From Paenibacillus timonensis (lineage in GTDB: Bacteria; Bacillota; Bacilli; Paenibacillales; Paenibacillaceae): a DNA stretch of 64,000 bases. Each line of letters opens with the position of its first letter. Within the stretch, counting starts at the first letter, position 1. Positions 34,907 through 43,981 of this stretch are shown piece by piece. Position numbers and translations under genes: made by a program. The notes beneath the pieces are model-generated. The model saw only the letters and a list, made by a program, of their open reading frames with translations. It was not told where the DNA came from and did no database searches. The stretch is from positions 1-64,000 of the forward strand of contig NZ_WNZY01000016.1 in NCBI RefSeq assembly GCF_009725205.1, written 5' to 3'.

Positions 34907-35968
34907 TTATTTTACGAACTGCGTATCAACGATATCATCGTAGCCGATGGTTTCGTCTTTAAGCAGTCCGGCGGAACGAACGACGGCTAATCCGGTGTTT
35001 ACGGCTTCCTCGCTGATCTGACCTGAAAACTCCCACATGGCGTCTTCGTAAGAACGGTCGATGGTTGCTTTGAGCAGTTCTTGGGCCATGGTTGGGAATT
35101 CCAACTTGGCGATCTCCATGCTCTCTTCTTTGTTGTCGCGAATAAACTCCAGGCCCTTATGGATGCCTTCTACGAATTTGCGAACGGTGTCGGGGTCCTC
35201 AGTAATGTTGTCGAGCTTAATATTGATCGTCGAATAAGCGTAGGGTCCAAGCTCCTGGGGGACATTGTAGAACGGCTCTCCCCAAATGCCTTCCTCGATG
35301 CCTTGCGTCAGCATCGGTTCGGTCACGACGGCGATATCTCCTTGATTTTGCTGCAGGACCGCGGGGATCGCTCCGGTATCGACTTCTTTCAGCTTCAGGT
35401 CCTTGTCGAGCTCTAATCCCCACTCGCCGGCCAAATAACGGATGATCGAGTTCGGCGTACCTCCGTACTGGGATACCGCGACCGTCTTGCCCTTCATAAA
35501 GGCGGCGATATCCGTGCCGGGGTCGAGGTCGGAACGGGCAACCAGATAAACATTACCCCGATTCACGATGTTGACGATAGCGCGAAGTTCCGCTCCTTTA
35601 GCCTTGGCGAAGGCGTTGTGCTCGGGACCCCCGATAAAGCCGAAAGCCTGATCGGTTAGTACGGCATTGGTGTGGGCACTTCCGCCCGAAAGGGTCACGG
35701 TTTTGACGGTCAGCCCGTCGAAGAAACCTTTGCGGATGGCGATATACAGCGGCAGGTAGCCGGTGCCGTGGACCGGTTCCGCGATCGTGAGCTCTTTGGT
35801 TGAACCCGTCTTCGAGTTGTCTGAGGCATTTGCTTCGCTGGAGCTGGCAGGCGTTTCAACTTCGGACTTCTGGGCAGCATTGCCACCGCATCCAGCGACC
35901 AGCGCGGTGATAAGTAATACGGCAACCATGTACAACAGGTGGCGTGAGGCAAACGTAGCCTTGGTCAT
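34907..35968 (-). CDS. ABC transporter substrate-binding lipoprotein (NitT/TauT family)
   Basis: 353-residue solute-binding protein with a lipoprotein signal (hydrophobic 9–25, lipobox LVAGC, Cys27). A Ser/Ala-rich linker precedes an SsuA/NMT1-like two-lobe domain. Typical positions are LPLYIAIRKGFFDGL (about 72–86), GGTPNSIIRYLAGEWGL and NQGDIAVVTEPM. GGAGGGGG precedes the ATG. Third gene of the ATPase–permease–binding protein–hydrolase operon. The ligand may be a small N-containing organic compound, judged only from the hydrolase partner. Confidence 0.9.
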   Translation of the reverse strand: MTKATFASRHLLYMVAVLLITALVAGCGGNAAQKSEVETPASSSEANASDNSKTGSTKELTIAEPVHGTGYLPLYIAIRKGFFDGLTVKTVTLSGGSAHTNAVLTDQAFGFIGGPEHNAFAKAKGAELRAIVNIVNRGNVYLVARSDLDPGTDIAAFMKGKTVAVSQYGGTPNSIIRYLAGEWGLELDKDLKLKEVDTGAIPAVLQQNQGDIAVVTEPMLTQGIEEGIWGEPFYNVPQELGPYAYSTINIKLDNITEDPDTVRKFVEGIHKGLEFIRDNKEESMEIAKLEFPTMAQELLKATIDRSYEDAMWEFSGQISEEAVNTGLAVVRSAGLLKDETIGYDDIVDTQFVK

Positions 35969-36019
35969 CTTAGATCCCCCTCCGATATCCCTGGTTCTCT
36001 TTGTTTTCTTGCAGTTCTC

Positions 36020-36883
36020 TTATTTGTGGGTGAAGCCCTTGAGCAAAACCTTCTCCAATTTACCGACCAAGAGGTATAGCAGCATGGATAGGATCGACAA
36101 ATTAAAGATGTTGGCCCAAATCAGACTGATTTCATACGTTTGCCCGGCGTAGAAGATCATACGTCCCAGTCCTTGTTCCGAACCGATATATTCGCCGACG
36201 ATTGCCCCTGTAAGGGCCAGGCCGATATTAATTCGCAGCGCGGAAATCATCGCCGGAATCGCCGTGGGGACGATGACTTTTCCAAAGACCTGCCGCCTGG
36301 AGGCACCCAGCGAATAGACCATTCGGACGAGATCGCGGTCGACGCTGCGCACGCCGTTGTACGTGGTTAATGTGGTGATGACGACGGTGATGGCAAAACC
36401 CATGGCGATCTTCGATCCGATGCCGATGCCAAATACAAGAACGATGATGGGGGCAAGAGCCAGCTTGGGCATGGCCTCGAACATGATGATGAACGGCTCG
36501 AAAATGCGAGCATAATATTTGGACCACCAGAAGGATAGGCCTAACAGCGTGCCTCCGGCAGTTCCAAGCAAGAAGCCCAGTACGGTGGAGCGGAACGTAT
36601 AGATCGTATCCTGCCAGACGGAGCCGGTCTGCACGCCGATCCACCAGGTCTGGGCGATATCCGACGGCTGGCTCCAGAAGAAGGCGTTGATCAGCCCTGT
36701 ACGGGCACCGACTTCCCATAGCAATAAAACTACGAGGAAGACGGCGAATCGTCCGGTGTTCACCAGCCACGTCTTTGGCGTGGCCATCTCGTACTTCAGG
36801 GCGTTGGCTCGGGTCCGGGGTGCGCCAGACCTGAGGCTAGCCAGGGGACCGCTGCTTTTTACGATATCCGCTTCGCTTGACAT
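36020..36883 (-). CDS. ABC transporter permease (NitT/TauT family)
   Basis: 287-residue inner-membrane permease of the SsuC/TauC type with about six spans. It carries the conserved EAA-loop ATPase contact near residues 195–215 (YSLGASRRQVFGKVIVPTAIP). An amphipathic N-terminal extension of about 40 residues precedes the first span. AAAGGAG lies before the ATG. It is 31 nt after the ATPase gene and 51 nt before the binding-protein gene. Confidence 0.93.
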   Translation of the reverse strand: MSSEADIVKSSGPLASLRSGAPRTRANALKYEMATPKTWLVNTGRFAVFLVVLLLWEVGARTGLINAFFWSQPSDIAQTWWIGVQTGSVWQDTIYTFRSTVLGFLLGTAGGTLLGLSFWWSKYYARIFEPFIIMFEAMPKLALAPIIVLVFGIGIGSKIAMGFAITVVITTLTTYNGVRSVDRDLVRMVYSLGASRRQVFGKVIVPTAIPAMISALRINIGLALTGAIVGEYIGSEQGLGRMIFYAGQTYEISLIWANIFNLSILSMLLYLLVGKLEKVLLKGFTHK

Positions 36884-36914
36884 TGCGCATCTCTCCTTTC
36901 TTTGAGGGTGGGTC

Positions 36915-37712
36915 TTAAACGGCTGCTTCCTGTTGGTAGGCTTTTAACGTTTCTTCGGATAAAGTTCGCAGCGCTTCTTCTTTTAATTGGGTAAATTCCG
37001 GGGTCGTGATAATTTGCGGTTTACGGGGCCGCGGCAGGTTAATCGTCATATGGCGCTTGATGGTGCCCGGGCGGGAGGTCATAATGTATACCTCGTCGGA
37101 TAGATAAATCGCCTCTTCCATGTCATGGGTGACAAACAGGATCGTCTTCTGAAAATCGTCCCAAAGATCGAGCAGCCATTCCTGCATCATGGCGCGGGTC
37201 TGGGCGTCCAGTGCACCAAACGGTTCATCCAAGAGGATGATGTCACGGTCATACATGATCGTTCTCAGGAGCGCTGCCCGTTGCCGCATCCCTCCGGAGA
37301 GCTGGGCGGGGTAATGATGCTCGAAGCCCTTCAAACCGTACTTGTGGAGCAACGGCAGTGCCTTGGCCTTGGCTTCCCGTTTGGGAGTTCCCTGAATTTC
37401 AAGACCCAGGATGACATTGTCCAATATGGTGCGCCAGGGAAGCAGCAAATCCTTTTGAAGCATGTAGCCGGTAATGCCGGTCAGTCCGTCCACGCGGTTG
37501 CCGTTCACAAAGATGGCCCCCTCCGAGTTCTGAAGCAGCCCGGAAATGATGTTGAACAAGGTTGATTTTCCGCAGCCGCTGGGACCCACGATGCTAACGA
37601 AACGGTGATTGGGGATCTGCATGTTGACCGGGCCAAGCGTCTTAACGGGGGAACCGTCGGCCGCTTGATAGGTCTTGCTGACGTTCTCAAGCTCCATTTT
37701 GTACGAGTTCAT
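36915..37712 (-). CDS. ABC transporter ATP-binding protein (NitT/TauT family)
   Basis: SsuB/TauB-type ATPase, 265 residues, with Walker A GPSGCGKST, signature LSGGMRQRAAL, Walker B IILLDEPFGALD and H-loop FVTHDMEEA, all in family order. The ATG at 37712 follows AGGAGGTGG; the upstream frame has no site. First gene of the operon and just downstream of a palindrome that could bind the neighbouring LysR protein. Confidence 0.94.
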   Translation of the reverse strand: MNSYKMELENVSKTYQAADGSPVKTLGPVNMQIPNHRFVSIVGPSGCGKSTLFNIISGLLQNSEGAIFVNGNRVDGLTGITGYMLQKDLLLPWRTILDNVILGLEIQGTPKREAKAKALPLLHKYGLKGFEHHYPAQLSGGMRQRAALLRTIMYDRDIILLDEPFGALDAQTRAMMQEWLLDLWDDFQKTILFVTHDMEEAIYLSDEVYIMTSRPGTIKRHMTINLPRPRKPQIITTPEFTQLKEEALRTLSEETLKAYQQEAAV

Positions 37713-37733
37713 GGTTTGCCACCTCCTTCGTGT

Positions 37734-37752
37734 TATATTAATAGTAATATAC
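37734..37752 (-). promoter_or_regulatory. Palindromic operator candidate of the ABC operon
   Basis: ATATTA-ATAG-TAATAT is a 16-bp inverted repeat of LysR type (T-N11-A), 22–40 nt before the ATPase start and about 90 nt after the LysR gene's end. Confidence 0.5.
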
Positions 37753-37844
37753 ATCACACGATGGAGGTAATAAGAAGTGCTTATGTAAGAATAAATAACA
37801 CGGAAATGACATTAGCGAGGATCGCGCGAGGAAAAGGCAGGAGA

Positions 37845-38765
37845 TTAGGGGGTCCCGCCATTGCGGAAGCGGATGACTTGCGCGTTGATGCCGGCATGCA
37901 AATTTGGAAGCAATTCAAGAATGTTGTCGGGCGCGGATTGATGATAAACGCAATAGAAGCTTTGCCGCAAACGAATTTCAGGAAGAAGGATTCGCTCGAT
38001 TTCAGCATCGCTGCCGGCCGCCCATAGGGAAGAAACGGGCAAAAAGGAGCAGCCTGTGCCTTGCTCGACCATTTGACGGATCAAATGGGACGTATCCACC
38101 TCGATGAGTTGCCGGGGGGACATCCGCAGCGGATGAAAGAGCTCGTGTTCCAGCAATTCCCTCAGCGGCATGTGGCGCTTGAGCAAGATGAAGGGCACTT
38201 CCTCCAGATAAGTTACGAGGCTTTGATAGCGAGGGAAACCAGCCTGCTTCGGGCCGATAAAGACGAGTGGCTCTTCGAATAATTTCACGGTACCCAGTTG
38301 GGGGAGCGGGGAATAGGTTTGGTTGATAAAGGAGATATCAAGCTCTCCGGAAGCCGTTCGTAAAGCCAGATCCAGCGACTGCCCAGTGTTGATTTTCCAT
38401 TGGATCACCGACGTCTGCTCTTTCATCGACTGAATAATGGCCGGCAGCATGACATGGGTTAACGAATCTACGATACCGATTCGGAGCTTCTCCTCCAAGG
38501 GAGGTTCGGACAGCATGCGGATCGAGTCTTGTCCAGCTTCCAAAGCGCTAAGGGCATATTGAGCGTAGAAGTAGAATTTGCGGCCTGCCTCCGTCAGGAA
38601 CGCGCCTGATCGTGTTCGATGAAACAAAGGGGCACCGAGCTCCGCCTCCAGGCCGGCGATCCGGAAACTAACGGCGGGTTGGGTTAAGGCAACCTTCTGG
38701 GCGGCTTTGCTCATGCTTTCGCTTTCGGCTACGGCAATAAACACTTTGAGATCGAGCATGTCCAT
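37845..38765 (-). CDS. LysR-family transcriptional regulator
   Basis: 306-residue LTTR with the N-terminal winged helix-turn-helix (MDMLDLKVFIAVAESESMSKAAQKVALTQPAVSFRI) and a C-terminal two-lobe effector domain of CysB/CynR form. AAAGGAGG precedes the ATG. It lies upstream of the ABC operon on the same strand with a gap holding a LysR-like palindrome, so it is the probable activator of that operon. Its own co-inducer may be the transported compound. Confidence 0.92.
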   Translation of the reverse strand: MDMLDLKVFIAVAESESMSKAAQKVALTQPAVSFRIAGLEAELGAPLFHRTRSGAFLTEAGRKFYFYAQYALSALEAGQDSIRMLSEPPLEEKLRIGIVDSLTHVMLPAIIQSMKEQTSVIQWKINTGQSLDLALRTASGELDISFINQTYSPLPQLGTVKLFEEPLVFIGPKQAGFPRYQSLVTYLEEVPFILLKRHMPLRELLEHELFHPLRMSPRQLIEVDTSHLIRQMVEQGTGCSFLPVSSLWAAGSDAEIERILLPEIRLRQSFYCVYHQSAPDNILELLPNLHAGINAQVIRFRNGGTP

Positions 38766-38872
38766 GGGCGAGGCCTCCTTTGTAAGGAATCTGGCGTATA
38801 AGTGAGATTATTTTACATGAAAAATCGTGCTCCTGGAAGGGGGCGGGCAGGCTAGTCGGTTTGCGCATTTTG

Positions 38873-38881
38873 TGATATAAT
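38873..38881 (+). promoter_or_regulatory. Extended –10 promoter of prfA
   Basis: TGATATAAT, an extended –10 element, about 90 nt before the prfA start. No clear –35. Confidence 0.5.
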
Positions 38882-38970
38882 AAAAAGTCGTTTATCCCTG
38901 TAAGGTAATGGCTGCGGATGAGCGGCTTTTTATAAAGATAAAGTGATTGAATGAAGAGAGGTGACATCCC

Positions 38971-40038
38971 TTGTTGGACCGACTACAATCCCTAGCCGAC
39001 CGTTACGAGAAGCTGAGTGAGCTGCTTTGCGATCCGGATGTGGCGAACGACGCCAAACGACTGCGGGATTACTCCAAAGAACAATCGGATTTACAGCCGG
39101 CTTATGAGGCGTACACCGAATATAAGAATGTCGTCGAAGAGCTGGAAGCCGCTAAAGTCATGCAGGCCGAGAAGCTGGATGATGAAATGCGCGAAATGGT
39201 GAAGATGGAGATCGAGGAACTCAGCACACGTCAGCAGGAGCTGGAAGAGAAGATTCGCGTATTGCTGCTGCCGAAGGATCCGAACGACGATAAGAACGTC
39301 ATCGTGGAAATTCGCGGTGCGGCCGGAGGGGACGAAGCGGCTTTGTTTGCCGCCGATTTGTACCGGATGTATACGCGGTATGCCGATTCTCAAGGCTGGC
39401 GCATCGATATTATGGACATGAATGAAAGCGACCTGGGCGGTTTTAAAGAGGTTATCTTTATGATTAACGGCCGAGGCGCATATAGTAAGCTGAAGTACGA
39501 AAGTGGTGCGCATCGCGTGCAGCGGATTCCTTCGACGGAATCCGGTGGTCGGATTCACACGTCAACTTCGACGGTAGCCGTTCTGCCGGAAGTTGAAGAC
39601 GTAGATATTGAAATCCTCGATAAGGATATCCGTGTCGATACGTTCTGCTCCAGCGGGGCGGGCGGCCAATCGGTCAACACGACGAAATCCGCCGTGCGGG
39701 TGACGCATATCCCGACCGGCATCGTGGCGACTTGCCAAGATGGTAAATCGCAGAACTCGAACAAAGAAAAGGCGCTGCAGGTGTTGCGTGCCCGGATCTT
39801 CGATATGAAGCGACAGGAAGAGGAAGCGAAATACGCTGGCGAGCGGAAGAGTAAAGTCGGCACCGGGGATCGCAGTGAGCGGATCCGGACCTACAACTTC
39901 CCGCAAAGCCGGGTAACCGACCACCGCATCGGCCTGACCTTGCATAAGCTGGATCAGGTGATGAACGGCGAGATCGGTGAGATCGTATCGGCGTTGACGA
40001 TTGCCGAACAAGCCGAACTGATGGATAAAGGAGAATAA
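38971..40038 (+). CDS. prfA: Peptide chain release factor 1
   Basis: Class I release factor for UAA and UAG. The GGQ motif that triggers hydrolysis is in [17 protein letters not shown] (about residues 228–244). The codon-recognition region contains the RF1-type PxT-like segment. Length 355 is full. The start is TTG (TTGTTG) with AGAGAGGTG ahead. It is followed 4 nt later by prmC, which methylates this same GGQ glutamine, the usual pairing. Confidence 0.97.
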   Translation: MLDRLQSLADRYEKLSELLCDPDVANDAKRLRDYSKEQSDLQPAYEAYTEYKNVVEELEAAKVMQAEKLDDEMREMVKMEIEELSTRQQELEEKIRVLLLPKDPNDDKNVIVEIRGAAGGDEAALFAADLYRMYTRYADSQGWRIDIMDMNESDLGGFKEVIFMINGRGAYSKLKYESGAHRVQRIPSTESGGRIHTSTSTVAVLPEVEDVDIEILDKDIRVDTFCSSGAGGQSVNTTKSAVRVTHIPTGIVATCQDGKSQNSNKEKALQVLRARIFDMKRQEEEAKYAGERKSKVGTGDRSERIRTYNFPQSRVTDHRIGLTLHKLDQVMNGEIGEIVSALTIAEQAELMDKGE

Positions 40039-40042
40039 CGTT

Positions 40043-40933
40043 TTGCACAGCGAAGGATACCGGATGTCCGGTGCAATGACGATTTGGGAAGCCCGTAAAG
40101 AGGCTTCTTCTTTTTTAGCGGCGGCCGGCGTGAGGGAGCCGGAGTCGAACGCGGAGCTGCTGCTCCGCCATGTGCTGGGCCTTGCGGGCGCGGCGTATTT
40201 GGCCGCGCTTCGTGACCCGTTCCCGGCGGACAAGCAGGACACCTGGGAAACGGTGGTCCGCCGCAAAGCGGCGGGCGAGCCAGCGCAGTACATTATCGGG
40301 GAGCAGGAATTCTACGGGTTGACCTTCCAGGTCAACCCGGCGGTGCTGATCCCCCGACCGGAAACGGAGCTGCTCGTGGAGCGCATCGCGTTGGAAGGCG
40401 ATGCGCTGTGGCCCGGCGGCGCGCCGTACGCCGCCGACATCGGCACCGGCAGCGGCGCGATTGCCGCGGCCCTGGCTCATCTGCGCCCAGCCTGGCGCGT
40501 TGCGGCGAGCGATATCTCGCCGGACGCTTTAGCGGTGGCGCAGGACAATGTCCGGCGGCTCGGCCTTGCCGTGGCGTTCAAGCAGGGGGACCTGCTTGAA
40601 CCGTTCGCCGGCGAGCCGCTGGACATCGTGGTGTCGAATCCGCCGTATATCCCGGCGGAGGACATCCCGCACCTGCAGCCGGAGGTGCGGGACTTCGAGC
40701 CGCGCGGCGCGCTGGACGGCGGTCCGGACGGGCTCATGCCCTACCGGACCCTGATGGCGCAGCTCGCGCTGCTGCCGCGGCCGCCTCGCCTGATCGGCTT
40801 CGAGCTCGGCCAGGGCCAGGCCGCCGACGTTGCGGAGCTGCTCCGCGCCGCCGGCCATTGGGACGAGATCGTGACGGTTCCCGATCTCGCCGGCATCGAC
40901 CGCCACGTGCTGGGCATCGCGCGGGGACGTTAG
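40043..40933 (+). CDS. prmC: Peptide chain release factor N5-glutamine methyltransferase
   Basis: SAM-dependent enzyme that methylates the GGQ glutamine of release factors. It has the SAM motif DIGTGSGAIA (about residues 132–141) and the catalytic NPPY in VVSNPPYIPAEDI (about 196–208). The N-terminal helical substrate domain is present, 296 residues in all. The start is TTG at 40043 with AAAGGAG 9 nt upstream; the ATG at 40064 is an alternative. Base composition in the second half is markedly GC-richer than in neighbouring genes. Confidence 0.95.
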   Translation: MHSEGYRMSGAMTIWEARKEASSFLAAAGVREPESNAELLLRHVLGLAGAAYLAALRDPFPADKQDTWETVVRRKAAGEPAQYIIGEQEFYGLTFQVNPAVLIPRPETELLVERIALEGDALWPGGAPYAADIGTGSGAIAAALAHLRPAWRVAASDISPDALAVAQDNVRRLGLAVAFKQGDLLEPFAGEPLDIVVSNPPYIPAEDIPHLQPEVRDFEPRGALDGGPDGLMPYRTLMAQLALLPRPPRLIGFELGQGQAADVAELLRAAGHWDEIVTVPDLAGIDRHVLGIARGR

Positions 40934-41009
40934 CCCTCGCTTACACGCGACTCTATGAAAATAGGTGAAGCTCCTCAACCAAAAGCCGCTCACTTTGAGA
41001 GGGTAGTTT

Positions 41010-41017
41010 CATAGAAT
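41010..41017 (+). promoter_or_regulatory. SigE/SigK-type –10 box of the small protein gene
   Basis: CATAGAAT fits the mother-cell –10 consensus CATAnnnT. An AC occurs 16 nt before it (40992–40993), near the SigK –35 position. The expected start is about 10–15 nt before the ribosome site. A 9-bp inverted repeat TCTATGAAA/TTTCATAGA (40952–40960, 41007–41015) overlaps the box. Confidence 0.5.
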
Positions 41018-41050
41018 GTGGTATCTCAAGCCGAAAGGAGGAGATTCCAC

Positions 41051-41326
41051 ATGGCATTCACATTGACGTATCCGTATGCGCAAGCCGCCGGCGTCGGCCA
41101 AGGTTATTTCGTGGCTGCCGATCCGCTTGGCCCAACCGGGATCGTAACGGTAGCGGCTACACTCGGTAACGTCGAGCTTCGCATTACCCGGTATAATGCA
41201 CCGGTTTTTATTCAGACCGTGACCCAAGGCAGCACGTTTACCGTTGAACTCGGCAACATTCAAACCATCGGTATTTTCGCGCTGACCGCCGCCACGGGGA
41301 CCTTGACTCTCATCACTCCCGTTTAA
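41051..41326 (+). CDS. Small beta-rich protein, possibly spore-surface/Ena-like
   Basis: 91-residue protein without cysteine or signal peptide. It alternates short beta-prone segments and small residues: TGIVTVAATLGNVELRI, FIQTVTQGSTFTVELG and TGTLTLITPV. The pattern of a G-S-T-F-T-V strand followed by a strand ending GTLTL resembles the jelly-roll core of DUF3992 endospore-appendage subunits, but the N-terminal cysteines of Ena1 are missing. GAAAGGAGG lies just before the ATG at 41051. A mother-cell sigma-type –10 is upstream and a terminator directly downstream, so it is monocistronic. The Ena link is a suggestion; otherwise a hypothetical protein. Confidence 0.6.
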   Translation: MAFTLTYPYAQAAGVGQGYFVAADPLGPTGIVTVAATLGNVELRITRYNAPVFIQTVTQGSTFTVELGNIQTIGIFALTAATGTLTLITPV

Positions 41327-41372
41327 CTTGCGTTCCCCCATTTTCCCCTTCTTATCCCGACCCCCATTTCGG

Positions 41373-41403
41373 GCGCCGACGCTTGCGTCGGCGTTCTTTT
41401 TTT
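41373..41403 (+). terminator. Terminator of the small protein gene
   Basis: CGCCGACG, CTTG loop, CGTCGGCG and TTCTTTTTTT. Confidence 0.93.
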
Positions 41404-41569
41404 GCGCCGTTGAAGAGAGAAAAAACGTCTCCGGGTAAAAATAACCTTAAAAGGGGAAACCTTTTGCTGGTTTCACCCGTTATTTGGGTCGAAGGGCTCA
41501 TTTGTAGTTGAGCGGGGTTTCTTTTAAAGTAAAGATACGGGGTTTCTAGATAAAGAAAAGAGGATGTTC

Positions 41570-42790
41570 ATGCTGAGCAAACTGAAAAAAATCGATTACT
41601 CCATCGTCTTGATCTTGCTGTTGCTCATGGTCATCAGTATCGCGGTGCTGTACAGCGCCACGTCGCATACCCAGTATCACGGCTACCACCTTCGCATGCT
41701 GGCGTATTATGCGCTGGGGTTTGTCGTATTTTTTGGCGTCTCCATTCTCGACTATCGGCTGCTCGTCAAATATGCGCCTTATTTCTATCTGTTCGGCTTC
41801 GGGCTGCTGGTCGTCGTTATGTTCATCGGGAATACGTATTACAACGCCAAGGGATGGCTGACGATTCCGGTCATTAACCAAAGCTTTCAACCGGCGGAAT
41901 TCTTTAAGCTGTTGCTGGTCATCTTCCTCGGGTTTATGTTGCTTCGCAAACGCAAACCCCGGCTTTCGTTCTGGCGCGACGTCGTGCCGATCTGCCTGTT
42001 GACCTTTGTCCCGTTTGTCGCCGTGATGGCGCAGAACGATTTGGGAAATGCGCTTAGCTATGTCATCATTTTGGCGGGCATGCTGTGGATCGGGAACATT
42101 AAATACTGGCACGCCCTGATCGCCCTCGTGATTTTCGCGGGTTCGGTGATCGGCGGAATTACCGCCTATAAGACCTATCACGACCAAGTGTACAATTTCT
42201 TCGTCGAGATCGGTCGGGAGCATTGGATCAGCAGAATCGATCCCTGGCTGATCCCCGAGAAAGCGTCGGAGGACGCTTCCTATCACACCCGGAACGCCAA
42301 GCTGGCGATCGCCTCTGGGGGGATGACCGGGGAAGGGTACATGAAAGGGGAGACGGTTCAATCGGAGCGCGTGCCGCTTACGTATTCGGACTCGATCTTT
42401 GTGGTGATTGCCGAGGAATTTGGCTTTATCGGAAGCTCGGCACTATTGTTGCTGTATTTCGTGCTGATCCATAGGCTCATCTTGATATCCCTCGAGAGTC
42501 GCGAGGCGAGCGGGCCGTTCCTCATCGTGGGGATCGTCGCGATGCTACTGTATCAGATCTTCGAAAACATCGGCATGTTCATCGGCCTTATGCCGCTGAC
42601 GGGCATCACGTTGCCCTTCATCAGCTACGGCGGGACCTCGCTGCTGATTAATATGGCAAGCATCGGCGTAGCGATGAGCATCCGGATTTACGGCCAAGAG
42701 AAGGAAGAGGACAACCCGGTGCCGGCGGCGTCACCGTCTTCGCGTTACGCCTTGCTGAGAACCAAGCGACGGCCGGAGAAGCAGGGGTGA
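41570..42790 (+). CDS. SEDS-family peptidoglycan glycosyltransferase (RodA/FtsW/SpoVE type)
   Basis: About 406-residue polytopic protein that polymerises lipid II. It has ten hydrophobic spans, the SEDS segments QPAEFFKLLLVIFL and QNDLGNALSY (the latter with the catalytic-type Asp), and the C-terminal GITLPFISYGGTSLL signature. The ATG at 41570 with AAAGAGG six nt upstream is preferred to that at 41564. The TM1 region and short C terminus resemble RodA more than FtsW. The position between prmC and spoIIR could also suit a sporulation role, but no sporulation promoter is evident. Confidence 0.92.
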   Translation: MLSKLKKIDYSIVLILLLLMVISIAVLYSATSHTQYHGYHLRMLAYYALGFVVFFGVSILDYRLLVKYAPYFYLFGFGLLVVVMFIGNTYYNAKGWLTIPVINQSFQPAEFFKLLLVIFLGFMLLRKRKPRLSFWRDVVPICLLTFVPFVAVMAQNDLGNALSYVIILAGMLWIGNIKYWHALIALVIFAGSVIGGITAYKTYHDQVYNFFVEIGREHWISRIDPWLIPEKASEDASYHTRNAKLAIASGGMTGEGYMKGETVQSERVPLTYSDSIFVVIAEEFGFIGSSALLLLYFVLIHRLILISLESREASGPFLIVGIVAMLLYQIFENIGMFIGLMPLTGITLPFISYGGTSLLINMASIGVAMSIRIYGQEKEEDNPVPAASPSSRYALLRTKRRPEKQG

Positions 42791-42875
42791 GCGAGGGGCG
42801 CGTGAGGTCATTTTGAGTTGGTGTGAGGTCATTTTGGACCGGGACGGGATGTGCGACTTCGAATAGAGTTACTTG

Positions 42876-42929
42876 ATCACCTTATTTTTGCGCGGTGCAA
42901 GGATATCGCCGAAATAAGGTGATTTTTTA
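42876..42929 (+). terminator. Terminator of the SEDS gene
   Basis: Perfect 12-bp stem ATCACCTTATTT/AAATAAGGTGAT with a 24-nt loop, followed by TTTTTT. It is also the first of three related hairpins in the gap 42791–43158. Confidence 0.75.
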
Positions 42930-42969
42930 TGCTTATTTCCGGATGCGGTGGCTATAATAGCGGATTTGA

Positions 42970-43054
42970 AGGGGGATAAGGTGAAAGTTTCATCTTATTT
43001 GGCTCGAAAAGGGGAGATCAGCGGAAATAGGGTGATTTCTTCACTCTATTTTTC
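42970..43054. repeat. Two further AATARGGTGA hairpins
   Basis: ATAAGGTGAAA faces TTTCATCTTAT (42976–42998), and AAATAGGGTGA faces TCACTCTATTT (43025–43051). They repeat the arms of the preceding terminator with sequence drift, mostly preserving pairing. Confidence 0.65.
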
Positions 43055-43158
43055 GCGGGCAAAAATTTACTAGATTCCAAGGTTTAGAAGTCTCTTAACC
43101 GGACATACTGATAGACATCAGCTGCTGAAATACCGGTTTTGGTTAGGAGCAAGAAATC

Positions 43159-43845
43159 ATGAGCCAACGTACACCTTCCCGTAAAAAAATCGCCCTTTTC
43201 TTCTTTTCTATTGTGATGTTGTTGATGTCCTGGGAGGGACAGATGGTTGATACCGCCGCTGCGGCAGGCACGCAAGGGGTCATTCCGCAGGAATCCATTC
43301 GGCTGCGCATTCTGGCGAATTCGGACGGAACCGGCGATCAGCTCGTCAAACGCCGCGTCCGCGATGCTGTGGTTGAGCAGATGAATGGCTGGGTTGCCGA
43401 GTTGGAAAATCCGCAAAGCTTGGAGGAGGCCCGCCGGGTGATCCGCGATCATCTGCCTGCCATCGAGGAGCAAGTCGGTCAGACGCTCAAGCAATATGGG
43501 AAAAGCTACGATTATCAAGTCGAGCTCGGTACGGTTCCCTTTCCGACGAAAATGTACGGCGGTGCGGTGTACCCGGCCGGCAATTATGAAGCATTGCGCG
43601 TGACGCTTGGCGAAGGGAAAGGGAAGAACTGGTGGTGCGTGCTGTTTCCGCCGCTATGCTTCATCGACGCCGGTAGCGGAGATGCACTGGCGAAGGATGC
43701 AGGGACGGCCACGATCGCGAAGGCTTCGGCTGAAGGGATCTCGGGGGATGCCGTTCAGGTCGAGCCAGAACAAACAGAGGTGCGGTTCTTTCTGTGGGAC
43801 ATGCTGGTGAATTTCTGGAACTGGATTACAAGTTTATTTGTTTAG
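43159..43845 (+). CDS. spoIIR: Stage II sporulation protein R
   Basis: Signalling protein made in the forespore and secreted into the intermembrane space, where it triggers SpoIIGA to process pro-SigE. 228 residues: an N-terminal hydrophobic segment (about 10–24), then the SpoIIR domain with its typical start IPQESIRLRILANSDGTGDQ, the central TKMYGGAVYPAGNYEALRV and GEGKGKNWWCVLFPPLCFI. A GGCAAAAATT (43058–43067) resembles a SigF –10, but no –35 was found. AGGAGC precedes the ATG. Same neighbourhood as in Bacillus (between prmC and ywlC). Confidence 0.96.
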   Translation: MSQRTPSRKKIALFFFSIVMLLMSWEGQMVDTAAAAGTQGVIPQESIRLRILANSDGTGDQLVKRRVRDAVVEQMNGWVAELENPQSLEEARRVIRDHLPAIEEQVGQTLKQYGKSYDYQVELGTVPFPTKMYGGAVYPAGNYEALRVTLGEGKGKNWWCVLFPPLCFIDAGSGDALAKDAGTATIAKASAEGISGDAVQVEPEQTEVRFFLWDMLVNFWNWITSLFV

Positions 43846-43863
43846 TGGTTCATAGGATGAGAT

Positions 43864-43893
43864 ACCGTTCGGAGGAATCCGGGCGGTTTTTTT
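43864..43893 (+). terminator. Terminator of spoIIR
   Basis: CCG-x-x-CGGA pairs with TCCG-x-x-CGG, followed by TTTTTTT. Confidence 0.7.
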
Positions 43894-43981
43894 GTGGGCT
43901 TCGCCGGGACGGGCTATGCGCATGGACGGGTTCGGGTATAATAGTAGAATATCGATATTGAACAGTTTGGGATGAGCGAGA

